Shown: positions 1-9,802, counted from the first letter of the stretch. The stretch: 64,000 nucleotides of DNA from Bacillus cereus ATCC 14579 (GCF_000007825.1 NC_004722.1:3698501-3762500); one strand, 5' to 3'. Notes: generated from the sequence alone by a model not told the origin. A program made the numbers and translations.

Positions 1-22
1 GAAAAGGACAATTCTACACATT

Positions 23-60
23 AAAAAAGGTTATGGAATGTTTCATCCATAACCTTTTTT
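23..60 (-). terminator. Rho-independent terminator after besA
   Basis: A 15-bp inverted repeat (23-37 with 46-60) with an 8-base loop is flanked by A and T runs. It lies directly after the stop of the minus-strand esterase gene and ends the siderophore operon. The symmetric A/T flanks would let it work in both directions. Confidence 0.85.
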
Positions 61-61
61 C

Positions 62-880
62 CTATACGTAACTAATAAACCTCAATCCTTTACTTAAAGA
101 CGTCGGCACAACAGATGCATGATTCTCCCCTTCAGCTTCATAAAACTTAAATTTAAGTTTATCGTGGTTTACTTGGAGAAGGCGCTCTGATAATTCATTT
201 GCACCTACAACCATATGCTCTCGTTCAAGTGATCCAACTGTAAGGAACACTCCTGTTTCAAACTTAGCATTGTTTAATTCAATTATAAGGTTCTCTTCTT
301 TTTCAAGAACGGATTTATTATTCCACCATATAGATGGACTACTAATAAAATAATTTTGAAAAGCATTCAAGTTTGTAAATAGTATATGCAAAGCGAATAG
401 GCCACCTAAAGAATGCCCAAATAAAGTTTGCTTACCTTTATCAATCTCAAAATTCTTTTCAATTTGTGGTTTCAGTTCTTCTTCAATAAAAGTAAAGAAA
501 TTATGTGCTCCTCCTGTTTTAGGCCACGGTTTACCGTCTGGTTTTAAAGGGGCATCTTTTGAAATTACGCTAGGCGTAAAATCATAGCACCTTTCTTCCC
601 CTGAAAATGCACCTTCAATTGGATAACCCACTCCTACTATAATAGCTGGTGAAACACCGGTTTTTTCCGCTCTTACTGATTGTATTTTAACTGCTTCATG
701 AAATGTTTGAAAAAAGGCATTGCCATCTAATACGTAAATGACAGGATATCCTGAATCCGGTGCTGGTTGCTTCGGCTTTGAAATATGAATTTGATATTCC
801 TTACCTTCTAATTTTGAATACATTTTCCACTGCTCTGTATTAGATGTTATAATCTGCTGTTTTTCAACTGTAGTATTCAC
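62..880 (-). CDS. besA: Siderophore (bacillibactin) esterase BesA-like alpha/beta hydrolase
   Basis: This 272-residue cytosolic hydrolase belongs to the Fes/IroE/BesA esterase family, which hydrolyses the trilactone of ferric catecholate siderophores so that iron can be released inside the cell. The nucleophile motif GHSLGG is at residues 155-160 (Ser157) and the likely catalytic His is in ENHASV near residue 254. There is no signal peptide. The start is GTG, preceded by GGGAGGG. It is the last gene of the feu operon, 15 bp after the ATPase gene. That context favours ferri-bacillibactin as substrate. The substrate is inferred from the family and operon. Confidence 0.82.
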   Translation of the reverse strand: MNTTVEKQQIITSNTEQWKMYSKLEGKEYQIHISKPKQPAPDSGYPVIYVLDGNAFFQTFHEAVKIQSVRAEKTGVSPAIIVGVGYPIEGAFSGEERCYDFTPSVISKDAPLKPDGKPWPKTGGAHNFFTFIEEELKPQIEKNFEIDKGKQTLFGHSLGGLFALHILFTNLNAFQNYFISSPSIWWNNKSVLEKEENLIIELNNAKFETGVFLTVGSLEREHMVVGANELSERLLQVNHDKLKFKFYEAEGENHASVVPTSLSKGLRFISYV

Positions 881-895
881 CCTATCCCTCCCTTT

Positions 896-1717
896 TTAAC
901 TTGTTACATATATTTCGATTTTTTCTTCTTGAGATACAACGCTATCATAACCGAAACAAACAGGAGCCCCGTTATACGGATCAATCATGACACGCGCATC
1001 AATATGAAATACTTCTTTTAACACTTCATTTGTAATGATTTCTTCTGGGCTACCAGTTGTAACAATTTCGCCTTCCTTCATTGCAATAATTTCATCTGAA
1101 AACCTTGATGCATGGTTAATATCATGTAATACCATAACAACCGTACAATTATGTTCTTTATTTAACTTCTCCACAATTTGTAATACATCTAATTGATGAG
1201 ACATATCAAGGTATGTAGTTGGCTCATCTAATAGCAACACTTCTGTCTCTTGTGCTAATGCCATCGCTAGCCATACCTTTTGTCTTTGACCACCTGATAA
1301 ATTTGCAATTTGTCTCGTTCGAAATTCAGAAGTTTTCGTTATATCTAATGCCCAATCAATCATTTCTTTATCTTTTGTCGTTAACTTATTTACGTTATTT
1401 CGATGTGGATAGCGTCCATAAGAAATTAATTCTTCCACTTTAAGCTCACCTGGTGCAATTGGAGTTTGCGGGAGTAAAGCTAACTGCTTCGCAATTTCTT
1501 TCGTTGGAATTGTATGTAAATCCTGTCCTTGCAAATATACTTTACCGCTTTTTTGTTTTAAAATTCTTCCCATTGTTTTTAACAATGTCGATTTACCGCA
1601 ACCGTTTGGACCTATAATTGTCGTTACTTTTCCTTCTTGTATTTCCACATTTAAATCGCGAAACACTGTAAGCTTTTCATAACTTGTTTCTAAATTTTTT
1701 GCACTTAAAATACTCAC
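896..1717 (-). CDS. Iron-siderophore ABC transporter ATPase
   Basis: This 273-residue ATP-binding subunit is of the FecE/FhuC type and powers siderophore import. Walker A GPNGCGKST is at residues 36-44, the signature LSGGQ at 140-144 and Walker B LLLDEP at 161-166. It lies between the second permease gene and besA in one transcription unit. In B. subtilis the Feu permease has no ATPase in its operon and uses the separately encoded YusV, so here the transporter is self-contained. The function is well supported. The exact substrate comes from context. Confidence 0.9.
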   Translation of the reverse strand: MSILSAKNLETSYEKLTVFRDLNVEIQEGKVTTIIGPNGCGKSTLLKTMGRILKQKSGKVYLQGQDLHTIPTKEIAKQLALLPQTPIAPGELKVEELISYGRYPHRNNVNKLTTKDKEMIDWALDITKTSEFRTRQIANLSGGQRQKVWLAMALAQETEVLLLDEPTTYLDMSHQLDVLQIVEKLNKEHNCTVVMVLHDINHASRFSDEIIAMKEGEIVTTGSPEEIITNEVLKEVFHIDARVMIDPYNGAPVCFGYDSVVSQEEKIEIYVTS

Positions 1718-1731
1718 TTTTATTCCTCCTC

Positions 1732-2754
1732 TTACGCTTTCGCCTTATAAAGTAAATATAAGAAATACGGTACACCGACAATAGAAATAACGATTCCCAC
1801 TGGTAGCTCTACAGGTGTAAAAACTGTTTTCGCAATAAAGTCTGAAGCAATTACAAGAAACATTCCGATTACGCCGCACGTAGGAATTATATACTTATGT
1901 TGAATACCGACAAGCCTTTTCGCTATATGCGGTGCCATTAAGCCAATAAAACCGATACTCCCTGAAACAGCAACACATGCGCTCACAAGCCCGATACTAC
2001 TTAATAGTAAAATCGATTTCTCTCTTTCTACTGAAACACCTAAACTTGTAATACTCGTTTCTTCCAATTGAAATAAATCTAATAAATAAGCTTTCTTTTG
2101 TATAAGCGGAATTAAGATAATAAGCCATGGTAACATAGCCACAATATACTTCCAGTTTGCACTATATATGCTTCCAGACACCCACACTGCGGCCATTTCA
2201 AAATCAGTTGACTTCATTTTGAGTGATAAGTACATAGAAAAGGCTCCAAATCCTGATCCAATTGCAATCCCTGTTAATAAAAGTCGCTGCGAATCTAATT
2301 TACCGTTTTTCCAAGAAAACAGATAAATGATGATAGCTGCACCTAATCCGCCTACTAAACCAAACATTGGCATCATCATAATAGAAACCCAGTCTGTGCT
2401 TTTTAATTGCCCTTGAAAGAAAAACATAAAAATGACAATCGCTGTTCCTGCTCCGGCATTTACGCCTAAAATACCTGGGTCCGCCAACCCATTTCTCGTA
2501 ATCCCTTGAATAACGGCACCCGCAACACCAAGGCCTAATCCTACTAATCCAGCAATTACGATGCGCGGAAGGCGAAACTCAAAAATAACTAAATCATGTT
2601 CTGGTACTGGATCAATTCTAAACAGTGTTTTAAATACATCTGTAATCGTAATGTCGAACGTACCATTTGTTAAACTAATATAAATAGCACATAGTATTAA
2701 AAATATAATAATCCCCATCGTCATTCCGAAACGTTGACTTGAACTTTTAAGCAT
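1732..2754 (-). CDS. feuC: Iron-siderophore ABC permease FeuC-like
   Basis: This 340-residue FecCD-family integral membrane permease has about ten hydrophobic segments and the conserved GSIGFIGLMAPHIAKRLVG loop near the C-terminal half, which contacts the ATPase. It would form the transport channel together with the upstream permease. Its start overlaps the end of the upstream permease gene by 8 bp, indicating translational coupling. The name feuC is by order and family. Transport of ferri-bacillibactin is inferred from the linked esterase and Fur box. Confidence 0.85.
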   Translation of the reverse strand: MLKSSSQRFGMTMGIIIFLILCAIYISLTNGTFDITITDVFKTLFRIDPVPEHDLVIFEFRLPRIVIAGLVGLGLGVAGAVIQGITRNGLADPGILGVNAGAGTAIVIFMFFFQGQLKSTDWVSIMMMPMFGLVGGLGAAIIIYLFSWKNGKLDSQRLLLTGIAIGSGFGAFSMYLSLKMKSTDFEMAAVWVSGSIYSANWKYIVAMLPWLIILIPLIQKKAYLLDLFQLEETSITSLGVSVEREKSILLLSSIGLVSACVAVSGSIGFIGLMAPHIAKRLVGIQHKYIIPTCGVIGMFLVIASDFIAKTVFTPVELPVGIVISIVGVPYFLYLLYKAKA

Positions 2755-3763
2755 GTCTCTCTCCTCCTCTAGTACGGATTAAATAAAGGAAGAAAGGAAT
2801 TCCAATTAAAGAGGTAACGACTCCAATAGGTGTTTCAAATGGATAGTTTACAAATCTACTCAAAACGTCACATAACGCTAAGAAAACGCCACCAATAACA
2901 CCTGCACATGGCAAAATCCACTTATAATCTACCCCAATTATAAAGCGCGTAATGTGCGGAATAATTAAACCTACAAAACCAACTTTCCCCACTAAAGCAA
3001 CTGCTGTTCCTGTTAAGAAAATTACCGATAAAATTGCCATCGCTTTAACTAGTTTTGTACGTTGCCCTAAATTAATAGAAACCTCTTCGCCTAATGAAAG
3101 AATGGTAATAGATTTTGATATTAACAATGCTAAAATTATTCCAATTATCCCAAACGGTATCGTGATTTTAATGATATTAGGATCTACTTGATCTAACTTT
3201 GCATTAAACCAAAAACTAACATTTTGAGAAATTTGGAAATACGAAGCCATTGCAGCCGATACACTACTTAAAAATGTTCCAATAACTGTTCCTATAATCG
3301 CTAACCTAACTGGTGATAAGCCATTTTGAAGGAGCGAACCAAAACCAAACACGATACCGGCTCCTAGTGCAGAACCAATCATTGAACATACAACCATACC
3401 AATTGATGACATTCCCGGAAGAAAAATCATGCTAAGTGTAATAACAAAGGCAGCGCCATCCGTCACACCCATAATAGAAGGGGATGCAAGATAGTTTCTT
3501 GTCATCCCCTGCATAAGTGCTCCTGATATGGCTAGAAATGCTCCGACTAAAAGAGCTGCAACTACCCTTGGTAAACGTGAAGTAATAATAATATTATGAT
3601 TTACATCGCTTGAATCAAAATGAAATAATGCGTTCCACACTGTTTCAGCGTCAATACTTTTTGCCCCATACAAAATCGAAAGTATAATTGTAAATAAGAT
3701 GAGTATGGGTGCTATACATAATATAGTTACTGGTACTGCATTTGTTTTCTGCATATCATTCAA
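2747..3763 (-). CDS. feuB: Iron-siderophore ABC permease FeuB-like
   Basis: This 338-residue FecCD-family permease has multiple membrane segments and the motif GKVGFVGLIIPHITRFIIG, the counterpart of the loop in its partner permease. It is the first of two permeases, 18 bp downstream of the binding-protein gene and overlapping the second permease by 8 bp. The two permeases are similar in fold but distinct in sequence, as expected for a heterodimeric channel. The name follows operon order. Family membership is very clear. Confidence 0.85.
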   Translation of the reverse strand: MNDMQKTNAVPVTILCIAPILILFTIILSILYGAKSIDAETVWNALFHFDSSDVNHNIIITSRLPRVVAALLVGAFLAISGALMQGMTRNYLASPSIMGVTDGAAFVITLSMIFLPGMSSIGMVVCSMIGSALGAGIVFGFGSLLQNGLSPVRLAIIGTVIGTFLSSVSAAMASYFQISQNVSFWFNAKLDQVDPNIIKITIPFGIIGIILALLISKSITILSLGEEVSINLGQRTKLVKAMAILSVIFLTGTAVALVGKVGFVGLIIPHITRFIIGVDYKWILPCAGVIGGVFLALCDVLSRFVNYPFETPIGVVTSLIGIPFFLYLIRTRGGERHA

Positions 3764-3781
3764 CGCACCTTACTTATTGTA

Positions 3782-4747
3782 TTATTTAGATAAATTTTTC
3801 ACGGCTTCTTTTAAGAATGCTGTTTTACTCCAAGCTGTACCACCTTGTGCCATTGGATCTACAACATTTACAAATACTTTCTTTTCCTTCGCAGCATTCA
3901 TACTTTGCCAAATTGGATTACTTTCAATTTCTTCTAACACTTTCGGGTTTTTATTTTCACTTGCCTCATATTGTAAGAAAATATAATCTGGGTTAAGTTC
4001 AGCAAGTTTTTCAAATGAAATTTTCTCTTGTGCTTTTACAGTTTTCAATTGTTCTGGAGCAGTTAGTCCAAGATCTTTATAAATTACAGGATTGAAGTAT
4101 ACTCCTTCTGGATATAGGAATAATTCGTTTGCTCTTAGTCTTATGACAAGTACTTTTTTATCTTTTAACTTATCTCCTAGTTTTGCTTTTGCTTTTTCAG
4201 CGTCCGAATTGTAATCCTTAATAATTTTTTCGGCTTTATCTTTTTTACCAGTTAATTCTCCCATTAACTTTAAGTTATCTTCCCAATTTGTTGAAACGTG
4301 TGATACCGGGAATGTAGGAGCTACTTTCGTAAACTTTTCAGCTGTTTCTGCTGGGAATTTCGTACTCGATGTAATAACATCTGGTTTTAATTGTAGTAAT
4401 GTTTCGAAATTGGGTTGCATTTTCTCACCAACAGATTTAGCACCTTCTAACTCTTTTTCAAGATATTTTGGTAATTTACCACCTACAGTAATGGCACCAA
4501 CTGGTTTAATTCCAAGTACTGCCGCATCTTCCATTGACTCTAAACTAGCTGTCGCAATTTTATCTACTTTTGCTGGCACTGTATACTCTTTACCTAAATA
4601 TGTGATTTTTCGTTTTTCATCTTTTTTCGTTTCCGTAGCTTTTGTCTGTTGTTTTTGCTCGCCTGAAGTTTTATCCGCACTATTACATGCCGCTAAACCT
4701 ACACTTAAAACTGTAACCATCCCTAAAGTAAATAATTTCTTGTTCAT
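3782..4747 (-). CDS. feuA: Siderophore-binding lipoprotein FeuA-like
   Basis: This 321-residue extracellular lipoprotein binds a ferric siderophore and delivers it to the permeases. A lipoprotein signal ends in the lipobox LAAC with Cys21, followed by a Ser/Thr/Lys-rich linker and a Fe/B12 periplasmic-binding fold. A strong GAGAGGAG ribosome site lies about 8 bases before the ATG. It is the first gene of the operon, and a Fur box lies about 175 bp upstream, so iron-repressed expression is expected. Bacillibactin is the likely ligand because of the linked besA. Confidence 0.87.
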   Translation of the reverse strand: MNKKLFTLGMVTVLSVGLAACNSADKTSGEQKQQTKATETKKDEKRKITYLGKEYTVPAKVDKIATASLESMEDAAVLGIKPVGAITVGGKLPKYLEKELEGAKSVGEKMQPNFETLLQLKPDVITSSTKFPAETAEKFTKVAPTFPVSHVSTNWEDNLKLMGELTGKKDKAEKIIKDYNSDAEKAKAKLGDKLKDKKVLVIRLRANELFLYPEGVYFNPVIYKDLGLTAPEQLKTVKAQEKISFEKLAELNPDYIFLQYEASENKNPKVLEEIESNPIWQSMNAAKEKKVFVNVVDPMAQGGTAWSKTAFLKEAVKNLSK

Positions 4748-4922
4748 CTTTATATGTCTCCTCTCGAATTTTCAAACTATATTCTCAATAAAATTTAACT
4801 ATATGAACCTTGTCCCATATATATATTTCATTAGATTAATAATTTTATCCAGAACTCATTCCCGTTCACTTCCCCTAGACTATAATTCTTTTACGCCTTC
4901 ATCACTTGATAATCATTTTCAT

Positions 4923-4937
4923 TGATAATGATTATCG
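4923..4937. promoter_or_regulatory. Fur box upstream of feuA
   Basis: The 15-base site TGATAATGATTATCG is the Bacillus 7-1-7 Fur box (TGATAATNATTATCA) with only the final base different. A second overlapping half-site pattern (GATAATCATT) begins at 4908, so the operator may span 4908-4937. It predicts Fur repression of the siderophore operon in iron-replete cells. Confidence 0.88.
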
Positions 4938-5010
4938 TTACTAAGTATATATTTAATATGAAATTATTTCAAGAATGATTTGAAAAATTTTAACAAACTG
5001 AATTAAAAAA

Positions 5011-5044
5011 AGAAGTATCTCCCTAATATTAGGGAGATACTTCT
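5011..5044 (-). terminator. Terminator after exoA
   Basis: A perfect inverted repeat pairs AGAAGTATCTCCCT with AGGGAGATACTTCT, flanked by A and T runs. It lies just after the exoA stop and before the feuA promoter region. Confidence 0.88.
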
Positions 5045-5049
5045 TTTTT

Positions 5050-5808
5050 TTAGAAATTTATATGTAATTCAACTGGACAATGGTCTGACCCCATTACTTC
5101 ACTATTAATTTTCGCTTCTGTTATTTGGTCTTTCATTCCTTCCGAAACAACAAAATAATCTAAACGCCATCCGATATTTTTCGCTCTCGCGCCCATACGA
5201 TACGACCACCACGAGTATGCACCTTCTTGATTAGGATAAAGGTAACGATATGTATCAATAAATCCTTCTTCTAAAATACATGAAAATTTCTCTCGTTCCT
5301 CATCAGAGAATCCAGGATTTTCACGATTACTTTTCGGATTTTTCAAATCGATTTCTTTATGAGCAACATTTAAGTCTCCACAAAAAATAACTGGTTTCTT
5401 CTCATCTAATCGTTTGATATAGGACCTGAAATCATCTTCCCATTTCATTCTGTAATCTAATCGTTCTAATCCACGTTTTGAATTTGGTGTATATAACGTT
5501 ATCATGTAAAAATCTTCGAATTCTAAAGTAATAAGTCGCCCTTCTTGATCATGCTCTTCAATGCCTAAACCATATGTAACTGAAAGCGGTTCTTTTTTCG
5601 AAAAAATAGCAGTTCCTGAATATCCTTTTTTCACAGCATAATTCCAGTATGTATAATATCCCTCTAAATTTAAATCAATTTGCCCTTCTTGTAATTTAAT
5701 CTCTTGTAGACAAAATATGTCAGCACTTGATTCCTCAAGATATTCCAAAAATCCACCTTTTGCGATAACAGCTCGCAAACCATTTACATTCCATGAAATT
5801 AACTTCAT
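5050..5808 (-). CDS. exoA: Exodeoxyribonuclease III / AP endonuclease
   Basis: This 252-residue enzyme of the exonuclease III family cleaves DNA at abasic sites and trims 3' ends in base excision repair. The protein starts [13 protein letters not shown], the signature of the family, and contains LQEIKLQ (metal-binding Glu), [22 protein letters not shown] and GSDHCPVEL (catalytic Asp-His) at the C-terminus. The length matches the family. It is a single gene with its own terminator and lies back to back with the adaA operon, so repair genes are clustered. Cytosolic. Confidence 0.95.
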   Translation of the reverse strand: MKLISWNVNGLRAVIAKGGFLEYLEESSADIFCLQEIKLQEGQIDLNLEGYYTYWNYAVKKGYSGTAIFSKKEPLSVTYGLGIEEHDQEGRLITLEFEDFYMITLYTPNSKRGLERLDYRMKWEDDFRSYIKRLDEKKPVIFCGDLNVAHKEIDLKNPKSNRENPGFSDEEREKFSCILEEGFIDTYRYLYPNQEGAYSWWSYRMGARAKNIGWRLDYFVVSEGMKDQITEAKINSEVMGSDHCPVELHINF

Positions 5809-5961
5809 TTATAGTCCTCCTCTTGATGTTTATTTCCAAATTTCATGCTATCACAAAATAGAAAACAATCATATTTTCACCTTTGTAATCTTGCTCTTAC
5901 ATTTATGAATACATACATACGCACTTTATTCAGGTTATACTAATTTCAGAGGTGATGTTCT

Positions 5962-6558
5962 ATGCACAATGAAGGAGTTACATTAACAAATGAGTATTGG
6001 CAAGCAATTATTCATAATGATTCTTCCTATGATAGCAAATTCTTTTATGCTGTGAAATCAACTGGAATCTTTTGCAGACCATCATGCAAATCAAGAATAC
6101 CGAATAGAAACAATGTACGAATTTTTCATCATGCAGAGCAAGCATTAAGTGAGAACTTTCGCCCGTGCAAACGTTGTAAGCCAAATGGGATCACTTTACC
6201 TAATGAAGAGTGGGTAGAACAAATTAAAGACTATATCGAAAAGCATTATGACGAATCCTTAACTCTCGACATGCTTGCGGAAATGTGTCACGGTAGCCCT
6301 TTTCATTTACAACGTACTTTCAAAAGAATAATAGGGTTAACTCCTATAGAATATATACAACAATTCAGGGTTCTTAAAGCAACCGAATACCTTTTACACA
6401 CAAATCAATCTATTAAAGAAATTAGTACTGCTGTCGGGATAGAAAACCCAGAGTATTTCGCAACTTTATTTAAAAAGAAAACCGGATTTACTCCTACTGA
6501 ATATCGAAAAAAGAACGAAATGAAAGAGGGATACGATAATGAATTCCTACAAAAATAA
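5962..6558 (+). CDS. adaA: AdaA methylphosphotriester-DNA methyltransferase and AraC-type activator
   Basis: This 198-residue protein is the sensor of the adaptive response to alkylation. Its Ada zinc domain (about 1-75) has four cysteines, Cys38, Cys42, Cys69 and Cys72. The first is the methyl acceptor for phosphotriesters. An AraC-family double helix-turn-helix follows (about 85-185). GAGGTGAT precedes the ATG. It overlaps adaB by 20 bp, so AdaA probably activates its own operon including adaB and alkA. In E. coli the two methyltransferase activities are fused in one Ada protein. Here they are split, as in B. subtilis. Confidence 0.93.
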   Translation: MHNEGVTLTNEYWQAIIHNDSSYDSKFFYAVKSTGIFCRPSCKSRIPNRNNVRIFHHAEQALSENFRPCKRCKPNGITLPNEEWVEQIKDYIEKHYDESLTLDMLAEMCHGSPFHLQRTFKRIIGLTPIEYIQQFRVLKATEYLLHTNQSIKEISTAVGIENPEYFATLFKKKTGFTPTEYRKKNEMKEGYDNEFLQK

Positions 6559-7069
6559 TTATATATATTGGACGCTACTTACACATAAAAATTGGCGATT
6601 TCATATTGCTGCAACTGAAAATGGACTATGTTTCATTGGATCACAAGACGAAAACTTTGAAGAATTAAATATATGGGCTAGAAAAAAACTGCCCCAACAT
6701 ATATTGACCCATAGTCCAGGTTACTTGCAAATATATACGCAAGAAGTTATCGAGTATTTAGAAAACAAGCGAGAAACTTTTACATTTCCTATCGATGCTT
6801 ATGGAACTAATTTTCAATTATCTGTTTGGAATACGGTACGTGAAATTCCTTATGGAAAGACATATTCTTATACAGAAATTGCTGAAAGAATTCAAAAACC
6901 TAAAGCTGTGCGCGCCGTTGCTTCTGCTATTGCTGCTAACCCTCTTCTTATTACCATTCCTTGTCACCGCGTTATTGGGAAGAATGGGAAACTAACCGGA
7001 TTTAGGGGTGGATTAGAAATGAAGAAAAAATTGCTTACATTAGAAAAGTTGCAGGTGGAATTCATATGA
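6539..7069 (+). CDS. adaB: AdaB O6-methylguanine-DNA methyltransferase
   Basis: This 176-residue suicide repair protein transfers the methyl group of O6-methylguanine to a cysteine in the motif PCHRV (residues 141-145, Cys142). The helix-turn-helix segment upstream (KAVRAVASAIAANP) carries the conserved Arg finger region. The start overlaps adaA by 20 bp and the stop overlaps alkA in an ATGA junction, so the three genes are translationally coupled. Length and motif spacing are normal for the MGMT/Ogt family. Confidence 0.94.
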   Translation: MNSYKNNYIYWTLLTHKNWRFHIAATENGLCFIGSQDENFEELNIWARKKLPQHILTHSPGYLQIYTQEVIEYLENKRETFTFPIDAYGTNFQLSVWNTVREIPYGKTYSYTEIAERIQKPKAVRAVASAIAANPLLITIPCHRVIGKNGKLTGFRGGLEMKKKLLTLEKLQVEFI

Positions 7070-7977
7070 CAGCAGAATATAATAGCGCATTATCTATAGC
7101 AGTTCCAAAAGAATTTTGTTTCCAAGAAAATTTACGTTATCTATCACGCTCTAACAATGAATGTATGTTCCATATTGAAGATAACAAAATTTATAAAGTT
7201 ATCCCTGTTCAAGATGTAAATCCTTTAGTTGAAATTAGTGTGAATACAGATGGGAATATTCAAATACGTTGTTTAGAAGAACCATATACATCTGAAAAAT
7301 CGATACGTGAAGCTGTAGTTAACTATGTAAAAGAATGGTTTGATTTAACTACTGATTTAGCCCCATTTTATACATTAGCTAAACATGATTTACTCCTTCA
7401 AGGACCAATTGAACAATATTATGGCCTTCGTACTTTAGGCATTCCAGACTTATTTGAGGCACTTTCCTGGGGAATTATCGGTCAACAAATTAACTTAACA
7501 TATGCTTATACACTAAAAAGGAGATTAGTTGAGCAATTTGGAAGTTATGTAGAATGGGACGATAGAAAACATTGGATATTCCCATCACCTGAAACAATTG
7601 CAAATCTACATGTAGAAAATCTTCAACAATTAAAAATGACGACTAGAAAATGTGAATATTTAATCGGTATTGCGAAGCTTATTACAGAGAGAAAATTATC
7701 AAAAGAGGATTTACTGCAAACACAAGATGTAAAGGTTGCTGAGAAACAATTAACTGCTATCCATGGTATAGGACCATGGACTGCCAACTATGTTTTAATG
7801 CGTTGTTTAAGATTTCCTTCGGCTTTTCCAATTGATGATGTTGGTCTGCATAATGCAATTAAATTTATAACAGGTTCCGAAAATAAACCGACAAAAAATG
7901 AAATAAAAGATTTCGCGGCAAACTGGGCTAATTGGGAGTCTTATGCGACTTTTTATTTGTGGCGAGTACTATATTAA
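7066..7977 (+). CDS. alkA: AlkA-type DNA-3-methyladenine glycosylase
   Basis: This 303-residue helix-hairpin-helix glycosylase removes alkylated purines. The HhH motif is HGIGPWTANYVLMR (about 233-246), followed by PIDDVG, in which the second Asp (about residue 258) is the expected catalytic residue. An N-terminal AlkA-like domain of about 110 residues precedes the HhH fold. It is the third gene of the adaA-adaB-alkA operon (4-bp overlap). A shared terminator follows immediately, closing the operon. Confidence 0.92.
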   Translation: MTAEYNSALSIAVPKEFCFQENLRYLSRSNNECMFHIEDNKIYKVIPVQDVNPLVEISVNTDGNIQIRCLEEPYTSEKSIREAVVNYVKEWFDLTTDLAPFYTLAKHDLLLQGPIEQYYGLRTLGIPDLFEALSWGIIGQQINLTYAYTLKRRLVEQFGSYVEWDDRKHWIFPSPETIANLHVENLQQLKMTTRKCEYLIGIAKLITERKLSKEDLLQTQDVKVAEKQLTAIHGIGPWTANYVLMRCLRFPSAFPIDDVGLHNAIKFITGSENKPTKNEIKDFAANWANWESYATFYLWRVLY

Positions 7978-7978
7978 A

Positions 7979-8012
7979 AGAACCAAGTAGCACATTCGTA
8001 CTACTTGGTTCT
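7979..8012. terminator. Bidirectional terminator between alkA and pepT
   Basis: A 12-bp stem (AGAACCAAGTAG with CTACTTGGTTCT) and 10-base loop has A-rich and T-rich flanks on both sides, between two convergent genes. It can end both the plus-strand repair operon and the minus-strand pepT. Confidence 0.87.
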
Positions 8013-8015
8013 TTT

Positions 8016-9254
8016 TTAAGCTTGCTCCTCAAAACGTCTTGCAATTTCCACAATAACTTGAACGGCTTTTTCCATAGTATCTACCGAAACATACTCAAAT
8101 TTACCGTGATAGTTTTCACCACCAGTGAAAATATTCGGCGTCGGTAATCCCATATATGATAATTGTGATCCATCTGTGCCTCCGCGAATCGGATGAATAT
8201 TTGGTTCAATGTCTAAACTTTTCATTGCTTCATATGCAATATCAACAATTTCTCTTACCGGTTCAATTTTTTCAAGCATGTTATAGTATTGATCATTCAT
8301 TTCTAAAACGACTGCATCTTCGCCATATTTTTCTTGCATAGTCTTCACAATATTTTTAACGTTATTTTTACGTGCCTCAAAATTTTCACGATCAAAGTCT
8401 CGAATAATATAATATGCTTTACTTTGCTCAACATCACCATTTAAAGAAAGTAAATGATAGAATCCTTCATAGCCTTCTGTATATTCTGGCGCATCTTCTA
8501 CTGGTAAATACCCATTAAACTCCATAGCAAGTTTAGTAGCATTGCGCATTTTATTTTTTGCTGTTCCAGGATGTGTATTCGTTCCGTTAAACGTTAACTT
8601 AGCACCTGCAGCATTAAAACTTTCATACTCTAAACCACCTAATGGACCTCCATCCATCGTATAAGCGAATGATGCACCAAACGCTTCTACATCAAAATGC
8701 GCTGGCCCACGACCAATTTCTTCATCCGGTGTAAATGCTACTCTTATTTTCCCGTGCTTAATTTGTGGATTATGTATTAAATGGTTCATTGCAACCATAA
8801 TTTCTGTAAGACCAGCTTTATCATCTGCTCCTAGAAGTGTTGTACCATCAGTTGTAATAATGGTATGTCCTTTATATGATGGTAATTCCGGGAACTGCTC
8901 TGGTGTTAACACAACATTTAGCTCTTCATTTAACGTAATTGCATTACCATCAAAATTTTCATGAATTTGTGGTTTGACGTTTTTCCCTGTAAAGTCTGTT
9001 GCCGTATCTAAATGGGCTAAAAATCCGATTACAGGAACATCCTTGTCCGTATTAGCTGGAAGTGTTGCCATTACATAGCCATTATCATCCATCGTTACTT
9101 CTGTTAAACCAATTTCTTTTAGCTCTTCCACTAATAACTTACCAAACTCAATTTGTCCTGGTGTTGTTGGTACTGTATGACTTTCTTCATTTGATTGCGT
9201 ATCAATTTTTACATATCTCGTAAATCTTTCAATAAGTTCTTGTTTCAAGTTCAT
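8016..9254 (-). CDS. pepT: Peptidase T (tripeptide aminopeptidase)
   Basis: This 412-residue M20-family zinc aminopeptidase releases the N-terminal residue of tripeptides in the cytosol. Visible metal-site motifs are AHLDTATDF (His and Asp), [11 protein letters not shown], the catalytic pair in [12 protein letters not shown], and the C-terminal [14 protein letters not shown]. The length is within a few residues of known PepT proteins. It is monocistronic, reading into the shared terminator with alkA. Confidence 0.95.
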   Translation of the reverse strand: MNLKQELIERFTRYVKIDTQSNEESHTVPTTPGQIEFGKLLVEELKEIGLTEVTMDDNGYVMATLPANTDKDVPVIGFLAHLDTATDFTGKNVKPQIHENFDGNAITLNEELNVVLTPEQFPELPSYKGHTIITTDGTTLLGADDKAGLTEIMVAMNHLIHNPQIKHGKIRVAFTPDEEIGRGPAHFDVEAFGASFAYTMDGGPLGGLEYESFNAAGAKLTFNGTNTHPGTAKNKMRNATKLAMEFNGYLPVEDAPEYTEGYEGFYHLLSLNGDVEQSKAYYIIRDFDRENFEARKNNVKNIVKTMQEKYGEDAVVLEMNDQYYNMLEKIEPVREIVDIAYEAMKSLDIEPNIHPIRGGTDGSQLSYMGLPTPNIFTGGENYHGKFEYVSVDTMEKAVQVIVEIARRFEEQA

Positions 9255-9417
9255 TCACTCCCTTTTATGTTCCTCCCTCCATTATAATCCTTAAAACGAA
9301 ATATTTTAACTTTTTTGACTGTGAAGATGTATATTTCATTTACATTGTTAACACTTTTACATAACAAAAAGAAAATTAGTGAACATATTTAAAGTACAGC
9401 TTAATACAAATAAATTC

Positions 9418-9450
9418 ACCCTATTTACGACTCTCATCGCAAATAGGGTG
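9418..9450. terminator. Probable stem-loop terminator after small secreted protein gene
   Basis: CACCCTATTT (9418-9427) pairs with AAATAGGGTG (9441-9450). The stem is good, but the T-rich tail is clearer on the plus strand (TTTCTGTTTTT) than on the minus strand, where the upstream gene lies. It may be a weak terminator for that gene. Confidence 0.5.
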
Positions 9451-9484
9451 TTTCTGTTTTTATCTCGCAATTTAAGAATATATA

Positions 9485-9802
9485 CTACTCATTTACAATA
9501 AAAGTATATACATCATCATAAATACAGCCATTTACTTTAATCACATACTTCCCAGGTTTATTAAAACTAATTGTGTATTTATTTAACTGAATTGCTTCTT
9601 TATCTCCAGAAAGAATATCAATGCTTCTGCCACTTAATACATACAATTCATTTAGATTCATCGTTACATCAATTGTATTGAAATTTTCTACTTTCACTTG
9701 CTGTGCTTCCGCAACGCTTACACTTGGTTCTAAAAACAGTAATCCACTTAATCCAATCGTCCCCGCTAAAGCAACTCCCGCAAACTTTTTAATCTGTTTC
9801 AT
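9485..9802 (-). CDS. Small secreted protein of unknown function
   Basis: I do not recognise this family. The frame is open from 9838, but AAGGAGGT lies 7 bases before the ATG at 9802, so a 105-residue product starting MKQIKKFAG is chosen. It has a classic signal peptide (Lys-rich start, hydrophobic GVALAGTIGLSGLLFL, then VAEAQQ with cleavage after AEA). The mature part of about 75 residues is short, with one visible Cys (in VNGCIYDD) and beta-rich character (KYVIKVNG). It is not an enzyme by any visible motif and stands alone. It is exported rather than lipid-anchored, because no lipobox is seen. Confidence 0.7.
   Translation of the reverse strand: MKQIKKFAGVALAGTIGLSGLLFLEPSVSVAEAQQVKVENFNTIDVTMNLNELYVLSGRSIDILSGDKEAIQLNKYTISFNKPGKYVIKVNGCIYDDVYTFIVNE

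Noticed and set aside
4410..4925. 171-codon plus-strand open frame over feuA and its promoter
   Set aside because: It is a shadow of the feuA coding strand and runs through the Fur box. There is no ribosome site.
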